This document shows, one piece after another, positions 43,090 to 54,546 of a DNA stretch of 64,000 bases (the stretch's first letter is position 1; the number at the start of each line of letters is the position of its first letter). Origin of the DNA: Sipunculus nudus. Taxonomy: Eukaryota > Annelida > Sipuncula > Golfingiida > Sipunculidae. The position numbers were made by a program, and so were the translations under genes. The stretch spans positions 52,031,624 to 52,095,623 of the forward strand of contig CM049308.1 of assembly GCA_026874595.1 (NCBI GenBank). Reading direction: 5' to 3'. The notes beneath the pieces were generated by a model. It did not search any database. It had not been told where the DNA came from and saw nothing but the letters and a program-made list of their open reading frames with translations.

Positions 43090-46000
43090 TCTATCCAGAT
43101 ATAAATCGATAATTATAGTTCGTAACCGCTAGAACTGGAATCTTCTTACTTGACATCCTGGGAGGTCCATGAAAAATCTCCTTGGAAACCAGAAATAAGG
43201 TCTCTGTTACCCATATCCTTCGAGCTATGGGGCCCCAAAGTACCCCCCCCCCCCCAGAAAAGTCAAAAATTTCATACAAAAACTTCAATATCTCATTAAC
43301 TACTTGACTGATGGTCATGATTTTTGGCATACATATTGATCATGAGAGGTTCCATCAGTTCCTTAAGACTGGTGGCGCCTCCTGTATTTTTCGATTTTTT
43401 ACGAATTTTTTTCTCTATTTTTGAGACCTTTAAAAATGTGAACATCTGTTAACAAGGCACAAATCGTAATGACTGGACTTAGAATCTTCATTCTCGACAC
43501 ACTGAGAGACCTATGAAAAGTCTCCATGGAAACCAGAAATTAGGTCTCTGTTACCCGAGAGACCTATGAAAAGTCTCCATGGAAACCAGAAATTAGGTCT
43601 CTGTTACCCATATCCTTCCAGCTATGGGGCCCCAAACTACCCTCCAGAAAAGTAAAAAATTTCAAACAAAAACTTCAATATCTCATTAAATACTTGACTG
43701 ATGGTCATGATTTTTGTCATACATATTGATCATGAGATGTTCCATCACTTCCTGCAGACTGGTGGCGCCACCTGTATCATTCAAATTTTTTCTCTATATT
43801 TGAGACCTTTCAAAATGTAAACATCTGTTAACAAGGCACAAATCGCAAAGACTGGACCTAGAATCTTCATTCTTGACACACTGAGAGACCTATGAAAAGT
43901 CTCCATGGAAACCAGAAATTAGGTCTCTGTTACCCATATTCTTCGAGCTATGGAGCCCCAAAGTACCCCCAAGAAAAGTAAAAAATTTCATACAAAAACT
44001 TCAATATCTCATTAACTACTTGACTGATGGTCATGATTTGTGGCATAACTATTGATCATGAGATGTGTCATCACTTCCTGCAGACTGGTGGTGCCACCTT
44101 TATTGTTCGATTTTTTACGATTTTTTCCTCTATTTTTGAGACCTTTAAGAAAGCTGTCATCTGTTAGCATGGCACAAATCGTAACGACTGGACCTAGAAT
44201 CTTCATTCTTGACACACTGAGAGGTCCATGAAAAATATCCTTGGAAACCAGAAATTAGGTCTCTGTTAACCATATCCTTCGAGCTATGGGGCCCCAAAGT
44301 ACCCCCCCCCCCCCAGAGTAGTCAAAAATTTCATACAAAAACTTCAATATCTCAATAACTACATCACTGATGGTCATGATTTTTGGCATACCTATTGATT
44401 ATGAAATGTTCCATCAGTTCCTGCAGACTTGTGGCGCCACCTGTATTGTTTGATTTTTTCCGTTTTTTTAACTCTATTTTGAGACCTTTAAGGATGCTGT
44501 CATCTGTTAACGTGGCACAAATCATAACGACTGGACCTAGAATCTTCATTCTCGACACACTGAGAGACCTATGAAAAGTCTCCATGGAAACCAAAATTAG
44601 GTCTCTGTTACCCATATTCTTCGAGCTATGGAGCCCTAAAGTACCCCCAAGAAAAGTAAAAAATTTCAAACAAAAACTTCAATATCTCATTAACTACTTG
44701 AATGATGGTCATGATTTGTGACATAACTATTGATCATGAGATGTGTCATCTGTTCCTGCAGACTGGTGGCGCCACCTGTATCGTTCGATTTTTTACGATT
44801 TTTTCCTCTATTTTTGAGACCTTTAAGGATGCTGTCATCTGTTAGCATGGCACAAATAGTAACGACTGGACCTAGAATCTTCATTCTCAACACACTAGAA
44901 GACCTATGAAAAGTCTTCATGGTAACCAGAAATTAGGTCTCTGTTACCCATATCCTTTGAGCTATGGGGCCCCAAAGTACCCCCCCCCCCAGAGTAGTCA
45001 AAAATTTCATACAAAAACTTCAATATCTCAATAACTACATCACTGATGGTCATGATTTTTGGCATACATATTGATTATGAGATGTTCCATCAGTTCCTGC
45101 AGACTGGTGGCGCCACCTATGTTATCTATCAAGAGGGTACAAATTGCAACAACTGAACCTAGAAACTTCATTCTTGTCATGCAAGGAGGCCCATGAAGAG
45201 TGCCTGTGGAAACTTGAAATTCGGTCTCTGTTACCCATATCCTTCAAGCTATAGGACTCTGAAGTATCCCTCAGAATAATGGACAATTTGATACAAAAGC
45301 TGAAGTATCTGAACAACTCATACGGAGATCATCATGATTCTTTGCATGGATATTGACCATTAAGTGTTTTTAGCTCAGCTGACTGTAAGTCATCTGAAGT
45401 ATCCCTCAGAATAATGGACAATTTGATACAAAAGCTCAAGTATCTAAACAACTATTGCAGTGATCACCATGATTCTTTGCATGGATATTGATCATGGAAT
45501 GTGTCATCAGTTTCTGCAGTATGGTGGCGCCACCTGTATTTTTTTTATTTTTACGAATTTTTTTCTCTATTTTTTAGACCTCATAAGATGCGGTCATCTG
45601 TTAACATGGCACAAATCGTAACAACTGGACCTAGAATCTTCTCTCTTGACATGCTGAGAGGCCCATGAAAAGTTTCCTTAAAAACTTGAAATTAGGTCTC
45701 TGTTACCCATTACCTCTGAGCTATGGGGTCCGAAGTACCCCCCAGAATAATGGAAAATTTGATACAAAAGCTCAAGTATCTGAACAATTATTATATTGAT
45801 CACCATGATTCTTTGCATGGATATTGATCATGAAATGTTTCATCAGTTTCTGCATTCTGGTGGCGCCACCTGTATTTTTTCAATTTTTAGCTCAGCTGAC
45901 TGAAAGTCATCTGAGCTGTAGGGATCACCTTTTGTCCGTCGTCCGTCCGGCCATCCAGGCGTCTGTCTATAAACAGGGCACAAATCGTAACTGCTAGACC

Positions 46001-47095
46001 GGGAATCTTCTTACTTGAAATCCTGGGAGGTCTATGGAAATTCTCCTTGTAAACCTGAAATTAGGTCACTGTGACCTATATTCTTTGAGCTATGGGGTTC
46101 TGAAGTACCCCCCAGAATAATGCAAAATTTAATACAAAAGCTCAAGTATCTGAACAACTAATGCATTAATCACCATGATTCTTTGCATGGATATTGATCA
46201 TGGAGTGTTTCATCAATTTCTGGAGATTGGTGGCGCCACCTATCTTTTTTTTTTATTTTTTACGATTTTTTTTCTCTACTTTTGTGATCTTTAAACATTT
46301 GGTCATCTATAAACAGGGCACAAATCATAATGACTGGACCTAGAATCTTCTGTCCTCACCTCCAGGGAAGCCCATAAAAGGTCTACATGGAAACCCGAAA
46401 TAAGGTCCCTGTTACCCATATTCTGTGAGCTATGGGGCTCTGAAGTACCCCCCAGAATAAAGATTTGGTCATATATTAACAGGGCACAAATCATAATGAC
46501 TGGACCTAGAATCTTCTGTCCTCACCTCCAGGGAAGCCCATAAAAGGTCTTCATGGAAACCCGAAATAAGGTCCCTGTTACCCATATCCTTCATGCTCTG
46601 GGGCTCCGAAGTACTCCCCAGAATAAAGATTTGGTTATCTGTTAACAGAGCACAAATTATAATGACTTGACCTAGAATCTCCTTTCTTGATATGCTGGGA
46701 GGCCCCTGAAAAGTCTCCTTGTGCACCTGAAATTACATCTCTGTTTCCCATATCCTTCATCCTATGCGGCTTTGAAATACCCCCCAGAATAAACATTTGG
46801 ATTTGTTAACAGGGCACAAATCATAATAACTGGACCTAGAATTTTATTTTTTGACATGCTGGGAGACCCCTGAAAAGTCATCTTGTAAACCTTGAAAATA
46901 GATGTCTGTTACCCATATCCTTCATGCTACAGAGCTCCATAGTACCCCAATGAATATTGGATGATTTTATACAAAAGTTCAAGTTTGGAAATAGTATTTC
47001 ATTCGAATTTGACATTCAGATGATAAAATTACTTTTGTCAATGTCTTCCTGGTCAGCTGAGCGTCATGACCCCTGGGTCACTTGTTCTGGAATTG
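43090..47095 (-). repeat. Large family A array, about nine long monomers plus four short ones
   Basis: Core 12-mers or variants near 43,370, 43,761, 44,089, 44,431, 44,765, 45,106, 45,523, 45,859 and 46,229. A 53-bp duplication (GAGAGACCTATGAAAAGTCT) is at about 43,505-43,610. Tail-type junctions (TTTTAGCTCAGCTGACTG) interrupt at 45,369 and 45,887, so at least two elements are nested. From 46,290 to 46,970 the unit shortens to about 165 bp and lacks the core. The head (GGTCAGCTGAGCGTCATGAC) is at 47,053-47,072. Confidence 0.85.
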
Positions 47096-47625
47096 ACGCG
47101 TGACGCGCGCGTTAGTGTGTTATGGGCTTAAAGCTGGGTATGTCTAAATGGTGTGTGGCAGAACAGTATCTCGTATCTTCCATTTATGAGGTCGTTTTTA
47201 TAAAAAGCCTCAATTGAGCCTTCATGTTAGTCTGTCCCCAAAAAACCCCTTCTCCATCTACCCATTTACTCAAGTTTTCTTAAATGGCCATGTTGCATTA
47301 TTTTCGTTGGTGCCGTTGGTGAGCGAGAATCGCCGCATTGCCTTTTTTTCGGCCATCATTTACGAGTGAACAACAGGATATTTTTTTCCCAGACATATAT
47401 TAATGCAGAAAATGTATTGAAGTAAATCTTTGTTGAGAAATGAAGATTTGTTAAATTTTTTACACTATATATAAAACATTATTCGTTTATAAAACAATTT
47501 GAGTTCTCCTATTTTTATTAGATACACATTGTGTTAATAAAACATGTTTTGTTTCAGTATGATTTGTCTACTGGGTATTTCCTGTAGTGATGGTTGTTAT
47601 ATATCTTCTTTTTTTTTACATACAG
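47096..47625. other. No gene seen
   Basis: CGCG-rich inverted flank at 47,096-47,125, then AT-rich sequence up to the exon acceptor. Confidence 0.45.
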
Positions 47626-48027
47626 TGCTCAAGTCCAGTCATGGCGTGTAATCTTTGTGGTGGCGAATTGCAGAAACACCGGTATGGGACTCGAAGTGTT
47701 GCCACAGGATTAAACAGGTGTTGGGCATTACCACCGAATGCATGGTATTACTGTGTATGTTTGACACTAGTGAGGAAATGCATGTCTAAAGATAATGAAA
47801 GGGCAAACTTGGTAATGCAGTAAAACTTAGGCTCACTTTTAGCACCAGATGAATTTGAAACATCAGTGAAACGGCCACACAACCCAACAAAGACTCCAAG
47901 AAAGGTGAAACGAATAAATGTTGGAACCAGCCCTGCTTTCACTCCAATGTGGAAAAGGCAACAAAAACAAATGGGTCCAATAGAAAAAAAAACAAAGCAG
48001 GAAAGGACTGTAAGCATAGGGCAGTGA
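47626..48027 (+). pseudogene. Zinc-finger N-terminal exon, probably from a transposase-like gene, one in-frame stop
   Basis: After CATACAG the sequence has ATG at 47,641 and reads MACNLCGGELQKHRYGTRS, then WYYCVCLTLVRKCMSKDNER, then an in-frame TAA at 47,821-47,823. The same frame resumes LGSLLAPDEFETSVKRPHN, PTKTPRKVKRINVGTSPAF and MWKRQQKQMGP, to TGA at 48,025-48,027. A further frame continues AVKAIQQSHCKAALLNR. CxxC then C.C...C suggests a zinc ribbon followed by a basic linker, a layout I associate with N-termini of DUF6589-type proteins. That association is inference. Confidence 0.45.
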
Positions 48028-48120
48028 AAGCAATCCAACAATCACATTGTAAAGCTGCTCTCCTGAATAGATGAAAGAAGCACCATCATTGAAGACGACC
48101 TTCTGGATGGTATATGTTAT

Positions 48121-49003
48121 ATTATGTTTTCGACGCCTAGATTCCTGGCAATGTTGGGGAACATTTTGATGATACCGCCACGCAAAAAAAAGTTAAAGAA
48201 TTATTTTTTTTTCTGTACTGCTTAAGTCACGTGCCTTGTGACGTCCCGGACCACGCAAGGCGAAGCGAGGATCGCGAAGACAAATGGCATCGACTGTCCC
48301 TCAGCTTTAAACATTTTAACATTATCATCAGGGTGGGATTATGGTACCTTTTTATGCAGATCATTGCCGAATTCATGTACAAATCCAAAATAAAGTGATA
48401 GCCAGTGGCCGGAGTATATGACATCCATTGGTCACTTGTAGTACATCATTTTGTAAAACACCCACACAGTAATCCACTTTCACTGAAAAAAAGTGAAATA
48501 ATAGGCTGGGGTATGAGTACTGTAGGTCTTTACTGCATCTTAAGATTCATGATATGTTCTCTTTTTTTTGGTTAAGTGTATTATAATTAATTGCTTTATA
48601 TGTTAAATATTATATATCAGACATAGCCTTAATAACAGCATTATATTGACAAAATATAAAAGCATAGAATCATATACCAATGAACATAATCATATTCAAT
48701 TTTGAATTGACCCTATATTGCCCATATAACCAGTAAAACCCATAAAACCTTGGTTCTACCAGAAAAAATCCACTTGGCTGGGCTTTATGCATAAAACCCG
48801 GGTTTTGCCCAACCCTGAATTCTGCGGACTTGATCATTTGTTCATGTCACCACATGTAAATCTCAAAATGATCAGGTGGCGTTGTAACACGGTTGTGTCT
48901 TATTTATTGAAGTTAAAACCCTTAGTTCAGGTCAATAATAATGTTAGCTTTCAAAATTGAATACCATTTTGCTGTTGTAAAAACACTTTATGTTTGTATT
49001 CAG
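48121..49003. other. No gene seen
   Basis: AT-rich, probably an intron between the exons at 47.6 and 49.0 kb if they share a gene. Confidence 0.4.
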
Positions 49004-49100
49004 GAGGTTTTGTTGGAAAACAAGAAGATGCCACGAAAGAAAAGAAACCGAAAACAACAGTCAGTGGAACAGCAGACTTCTCCAGTGCAGCTTTTCAGAG
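49004..49100 (+). CDS. Small basic exon
   Basis: Bounded by TTTGTATTCAG and a CAGAG|GTAATT donor. Open frame EVLLENKKMPRKKRNRKQQS, then VEQQTSPVQLFR. MPRKKRNRK is nuclear-localisation-like. It may follow the zinc-finger exon at 47.6 kb. Confidence 0.4.
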
Positions 49101-49652
49101 GTAATTAAATAAGAATGATACTGTAAACCTGGAACTACACTAGTGCCTACGCTCCACACGCAGTGGTAACCCATCGCATGTAATAAACTCTGGTTACACG
49201 CTGCTTTGTCTGAACATGGGCACCAGGTGGCAGGGCGGCATACACTTGCAGGATGCAACAAACGCCAGTTCAAATAATCTACAAACAACCTGGCTGCACT
49301 GAAAACTTGCCTGTGTTTTTAGTCTTTGCCATTCTGAGTGTCCACATAATACATACATGCAGGGCATGAAATTGGCAAAATTTTGAAGTGGCCCTTCAGT
49401 AAAATGACTGGCCATAACCTTTAATGAACTTCAACTTTTATTTATAAGAATGACAACTTGTTCGACTCTGAGCCTAATCGGTATCACAAGACCTAGGCAG
49501 GTTTCACGCTCGTCAGATGGCAAGAAATTCCATGAGCGCATGGTCAAATATTCCAGAAACATAGATACTTTGGCAAACAGTTGAGCACCAACAATCGACA
49601 ATGACATATAGTATACCCGTTGCGTAGTAAATTTAGGTTAGATTTTGTGTGC
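49101..49652. other. No gene seen
   Basis: Nothing conserved recognised between the small exon and the MITE. Confidence 0.4.
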
Positions 49653-49961
49653 AAGGCTAAAAAAATTAAAAAGGTATGGTTCTCAGGCACTTTTTTTTTA
49701 CATAAATCATTGCGGACGGGCGGTATTTTCTTTTTTTAACTTTTCCTGTATGTTTCGATGAAAATGTCATGATCAGAGAAAAGTATGATAATAACAGGCT
49801 TTTCTTGCTAAACAGGTAAAAGCACTACATATCAAAGGAAATCGTATCAAAATTGTATCGTTTTTCTACTTGAAAGATGAAAATGAAAATGTTAAATGCG
49901 GTGGGTTAAAATTGACGCGGGCGGTGCCTGAGAACCATACCTTTATTTTTTTTTTGCCTAA
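49653..49961. mobile_element. MITE copy 3, most diverged
   Basis: Ends GGCTAAAAAAATTAAAAA then GGTATGGTTCTCAGGCAC, and on the right GGTGCCTGAGAACCATACC then TTTTGCCTA. Same orientation as copy 2, with a partly rearranged interior. Confidence 0.8.
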
Positions 49962-50165
49962 CTCTTGTGACAAATATGTAGTCTTAATTATGTGGTTATA
50001 TATATTTGGGAAACACTAGCTGTATACTTTCAATAATACTGCGCGTTTATACAGTTTAGATTCCTGTTATAAGTTTTGCTGGTTCAACGTACAGAAGGTG
50101 GTAAAGTTAAGTGACCATCACGGAAAAGCCATCCATATGAGAATGAGAGACATGATCTATATCCA

Positions 50166-50529
50166 TCATAAACAGGACCTCTTACAAGAAGCTGGAGAGG
50201 TATGCTGAAGATACCAGTGCAGCCTCAAGTCTGTCACTGCGAGCCTTTCTGCCCAATGAAAATGCACTGGTCCAAAAGATGTTCCGCATTGGGACCGTCA
50301 TCAAAAGGATCCTGGTGAAGCATTTGACATATTTCAAGAGGCATCGTGCAGAATGGGTTGAGTGACACATCACACATTATCACTCTTGAGCACATGACTG
50401 CAAAGAGCGAGGTGATGAATAAAATTTCTGTTACCATGTCTGAATTTACAGGAATTAAGAGGGACTGGACTGATAGGGTTGATAAAATGCTCGACCTTAA
50501 AATCACTGGTATCTCTGTTATATTGTGAT
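50166..50529 (+). pseudogene. Possible decayed coding segment
   Basis: One plus frame reads KKLERYAEDTSAASSLSLRA, NENALVQKMFRIGTVIKR and YFKRHRAEWVE, then stop at about 50,370. An overlapping frame continues RMGLSDTSHIITLEHMTAKS to 50,529. Both look protein-like. I recognise neither, and a frameshift between them is plausible. Confidence 0.3.
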
Positions 50530-50984
50530 CCGATTTTTTTTCCTTCCAGCTTCTTCATTTAGAGTCTATGCAAGATAACGAATAGAATGAAGACTGTTAG
50601 ATCCCGATGGACAAGCAAACTATGCACATATATGTATAGATAATGATTAAAGCCTTCATATTATGTTTAACTTATGCTGTAGGCCTGGTTGCCATATTTA
50701 AAGGCTTTGGTGCTAGGTATGGCACTGAACTGACAAGCTAGGAGCCTGGGATTGTACATTTCAATGCCCTGGATGTTCCATGAGTCCCCTGATATTGACA
50801 ACACCCATGATCCCCGGAAAATTAACAGTCGATCTGTTTCCATTTAGTGTCAAGTAGGATTGCGTTGGTTAAGATCAACAATATCTTGGTTAAGCAACGA
50901 AAATTGGCTTAACCAATTAAACTGGTAACTTATTTGGCCTGTATATCAAAATGACCCGTTCGAAGAGCCTCATCAGCGGGAAGG

Positions 50985-51182
50985 ATGAAGGATCCTGTGT
51001 GTATTTTTCTGAAACCGAGTGAAAATTCAGAAATACTCCAAGTCATGTGGAAAGCTTACACGAGCTGTACAACTAAAAGCAGACCAGACATTACGGAATG
51101 TACAATCCGAAAGGAAGACGAAAACATAATAGCAGTAACAATTAGAGACATAGTTGCCACAGAAGCTCACTACCAAAGATAA
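50985..51182 (+). CDS. Hypothetical exon resembling an element-encoded H..C..Y region
   Basis: Plus-strand frame with DPVCIFLKPSENSEI, SCTTKSRPDITECTIRKEDE and VTIRDIVATEAHYQR, then stop. D.VA.EA.YH, usually followed by C...Y, is a recurring segment of large uncharacterised mollusc proteins that I associate with mobile elements. The following Cys and Tyr are not visible here. Confidence 0.3.
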   Translation: MKDPVCIFLKPSENSEILQVMWKAYTSCTTKSRPDITECTIRKEDENIIAVTIRDIVATEAHYQR

Positions 51183-52130
51183 GAGAGATAAGAGAGAAAG
51201 CGAGACAGACAGCAATGAACATTATTAAGTCCATTGGGAGAAGGAAACTTGTTTGTTTTGAGCAGCTGGTGACATTAACTTTCAAGCTGTGACATTAAGA
51301 ACAATGTTCAAACACACCATCGTGATTCCAAGTTAGAGGGTCTGTAGGATCTGTAACTTCACTTTGAAAGTTGCAGCAGCCATAAGCCCACATAGGTGCT
51401 TATGACCTTTGCCACACAAGCTTAATGAAGACATTTTATAACACGCCTGACATTGGCATTAACGGGGCACTTGTTTCTTTCAAGGTCCCTGTTTGTTGCT
51501 GTGACAGCATCCTGAGGAAACTCTCTCATAATGAGGGAAACAGGAAAAGGACATTCAAGATGCTGACACTTACATTCCCTTAGCTGTGTTTTGCCTTGCT
51601 TTCAGCAAAATATATTATGGCCTACGGATCCTATACCTCACTTACACCGTCTCCTGGCCTGGTACAACAACTGTGTTGGAGAAAAGAATAATGGGGACGA
51701 AATTGACAACAGGAACAGAAACTGACCAGGTGAGACAAGGTCAAGAAAGGTTGATCCCACCATGATGTGGGGAATGGAAAGAAAACAAAATGAGGCCAGG
51801 CCGAAGTGAATATGACCATTTTGTCAAAGATAGGAGGAAAGAAGGATTTGGATGTTTTTCGATGACCTTTGACAGATTTTACAACATAAAACCACAAGAC
51901 AGACAGGGAATTGTGGGCAGTAGTGTGCAAAATGTCAGATAGAACAAGGCTGTTGAAAAACAGGGACTGAAAGACCGGGAATTTTTTGGAACTGGTCGAA
52001 TGAAATACTCTTAATTGTGGGGAAGCAGAAACTTTTCTTTTTTTTGGTCATTATTTGTTAAGACGGCACACGAGCAGAAAAACACTAAGTTACGACCATG
52101 TATCCAAGTCATAGAGAATAGAGGCGTTTT
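51183..52130. other. No gene seen
   Basis: Unremarkable spacer; 51,690-51,950 is purine-biased. Confidence 0.4.
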
Positions 52131-52385
52131 AAATAAATGAATTCCATGAACGTGACAGATTTTTTTTTATTGAGGGGGGGGGGGCAGATATTTTTACGGA
52201 TCTGCTGATTTTTAATTAAATGGATTCCGTGACCGTTACCGATTTTCTTTTAATTGGGGGGGGGGGGGGCGTTATTTTTTTATATGGTTCTGCCGATTTT
52301 CAATTAAATGGATTCCGCGACTGTAACATTTGGAACTGGTCAGATTTGGGGGGGGGGGGGGGGGTAGTGGTTCTGTTGATGTTCT
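52131..52385. repeat. Three degenerate copies of a 90-bp unit, each with a long G run
   Basis: AAATGAATTCC/AAATGGATTCCG plus TGA(C)CGT(T)AC, then TTGA(TT)GG(n), recur at about 52,137, 52,217 and 52,304, with G runs of about 11, 14 and 18. Slippage-prone and G-quadruplex-like. Confidence 0.8.
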
Positions 52386-52998
52386 AAGGTTACACATAAG
52401 CAGACATACAGACCGATGGAAATAAATGGTTACGTCAAAGGTCAGAGAATGGACATTTTTGTTTATATTGGGAAAAATAAGTGGAAGGAATATTAGTCAT
52501 GTTATAAGCTATTTGTGGTGCGGATAGAAGGGTAGAAAACAAATTGTTTGACAAACTGTCATTTCACTCTGACAAACTTGCATCAAAGAAAAATGCGTCA
52601 CTCTCAACAAATAAATAAGAAGATTGTTTAAAAAAATGTTTTATTTAATAAGACACTCCACAATGTATCATAAAATAAATAAAAGCACACTGTGTAATCA
52701 GTAAAAAAAAAATGACGCAAGATCACTATCTTAAGATCACCAACCAAACAGTATCAGTTAAAACTTAACACACATTAACATTTCTAATTGTGCACACAGC
52801 AAGTTTATCAAATCTAAAAAAAAAGTTTATATATTAAAAAAAGTTTTTGTTCACAACTGTTCACTGTTTATGCGGTTCACTCGGTTTATGCATTTCCCCC
52901 CCCCCCCCCGTAACTGTAGGTCATCTTATTAGTTATTAAAAAAATATCTTATATTTTTTTGTCCCCGGGGCTATTATTTTGGAAAGTACTTACTTTCA
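52386..52998. other. No gene; poly-C at 52,897-52,908
   Basis: AT-rich sequence with a C run. It ends at a CTTACTTTCAAG acceptor before the minisatellite exon. Confidence 0.5.
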
Positions 52999-53000
52999 AG

Positions 53001-53179
53001 ATGAAGCAGGCTATGCTGCCAAAAGATCACCGTTGGCCACTTCAGATACAACGCAAAGATCACCGCTGGCCACATCAGATGCTAAGCAAAGATCACTGTT
53101 GGCCTCATCAGGTGCTACAGAAAGATCACCGTTGGCCATTTCTGAGAACTGGACGTTGTCGGGCACATCGGATTACTAG
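53001..53179 (+). CDS. Terminal exon with four 11-residue repeats
   Basis: After the acceptor TTACTTTCAAG the frame reads DEAGYAAK, then RSPLATSDTTQ, RSPLATSDAKQ, RSLLASSGATE and RSPLAISENW, and ends TLSGTSDY with a stop at 53,177-53,179. The repeats come from a 33-bp minisatellite (53,024-53,145) whose period keeps the frame. The Ser/Thr/Pro-rich tail suggests a disordered C-terminus. AATAAATTAATAAATAA at about 53,273-53,289 could be the polyadenylation signal. Upstream exons were not identified. Confidence 0.5.
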
Positions 53180-53272
53180 ACGATTTCAGTTCCTAAAAAT
53201 ATACGGGAAAAATTGTGCAAGCAACAAGTTGATACACAATGGATGATGCAATGCTTTATGGACTGTTTGCTC

Positions 53273-53289
53273 AATAAATTAATAAATAA
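53273..53289 (+). terminator. Candidate polyadenylation signal
   Basis: AATAAA followed by further AATAAA-like repeats, about 95 bp after the stop of the minisatellite exon. Confidence 0.4.
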
Positions 53290-53299
53290 TTTTGACAGT

Positions 53300-54486
53300 T
53301 TTTAAAATGTTTAAAATGTTTTACCAGGTAAATGAGTATTTATAATTCATAGCATGAATATAATAAATAATATGATCGCAGCTGCAGTGATAAACATAAC
53401 GTTAAGAGGCCCTGTCATTGCGACAGTTTCGTCAACTGTTAACACGAGTTATTACTTCATAACTGAATATAAAATAAAAACCAGATAGATTTTTAAGACA
53501 ATAAAATTGAAATCTTAATGTATCGACAGATTATGATTTATCCACGGGTTTTAACGGTAACTAATGTTTGTGCTAAAATTAGCTATGCCACAAAATGATT
53601 CTTGTCAAAAGAAGCAAGTAAAACGCGTTGTGTCGATGTTCAGCTCAAGCGAGATGTCAATATTACTGTTCGATCGTTTCACAAACCAGTCATAAGGGTC
53701 AGCTTCCAAGTTGAACTTGGCTTTAGGGATTACATTCCGGTGTTCCGCACAAATTTCGAATTACTTTCCGTTAACAAATAATCATTCTGTGAGTCTTAGA
53801 TGGAATTATTTCATGGCATATGCAATCATTTCGCGGACATTTCAGTACTTCAATCGTCATGTTTTTGGTGCGAGTGGAAGGAATCTCTTCCGCCCGAGAA
53901 GTGGGTCAGTTTCACACTATTCCCGACTTTTTAGCTGCTGAGGAATATTCTCGGCAAAGTGCCACTTTGATAGATCGAGTTGGGTCGAGTGGTATTTCTC
54001 TAAGTTGAATGTCATGGTCATTTAAGTTTAGCTTCAAGGGCAATAAATTTTAAGGGTGGAGTTTCATGGTTGATGACATAAACTTACTCCTATCGCATTG
54101 AATACAATTTCATAGCAAAGATAATATTGCAACCATACATTAGTGAAACGGTTTACAGGCGCCAAGAAAACACCGTGCTATGTATATTGTTATATTAAGT
54201 GCACCACAGCCGCCTTGCACAGCAACGTGGCGGACAAAAAAGCCCGTCGCCGAGCTCAAGCGACCACGATTGGTTGATCGCTTGGTGCGTGCATGAGGTG
54301 GCGGCCATTCTTGTTGATGAACATGTATTAGCAGTCTGTTGTCCGCCATGCGTCACCGCATGTGGCGAAACCAGATATTAGTATTATAAAATATATCCTT
54401 TATTCATTAATATTCTGACCTCAAAATTTAAATTAATTCAGAGCTTCAATCAAATGAGCTGTAAAATTGAAAATTGTATTGGTTGA

Positions 54487-54489
<3 letters not shown>
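53300..54489. other. No gene seen
   Basis: Short open frames only, with no recognisable motif or splice context. A slightly GC-richer stretch is at 54,200-54,360. Confidence 0.4.

Positions 54490-54544
<55 letters not shown>
54490..54544. repeat. (TG)n(TA)n microsatellite
   Basis: TG repeat passing into a TA tract. The RT remnant starts directly after it. Confidence 0.95.

Positions 54545-54545
<1 letters not shown>

Positions 54546-54546
<1 letters not shown>

Noticed and set aside
47748-48041. Minus-strand hydrophobic frames over the zinc-finger exon
   Set aside because: Shadows of the plus-strand basic coding frame.
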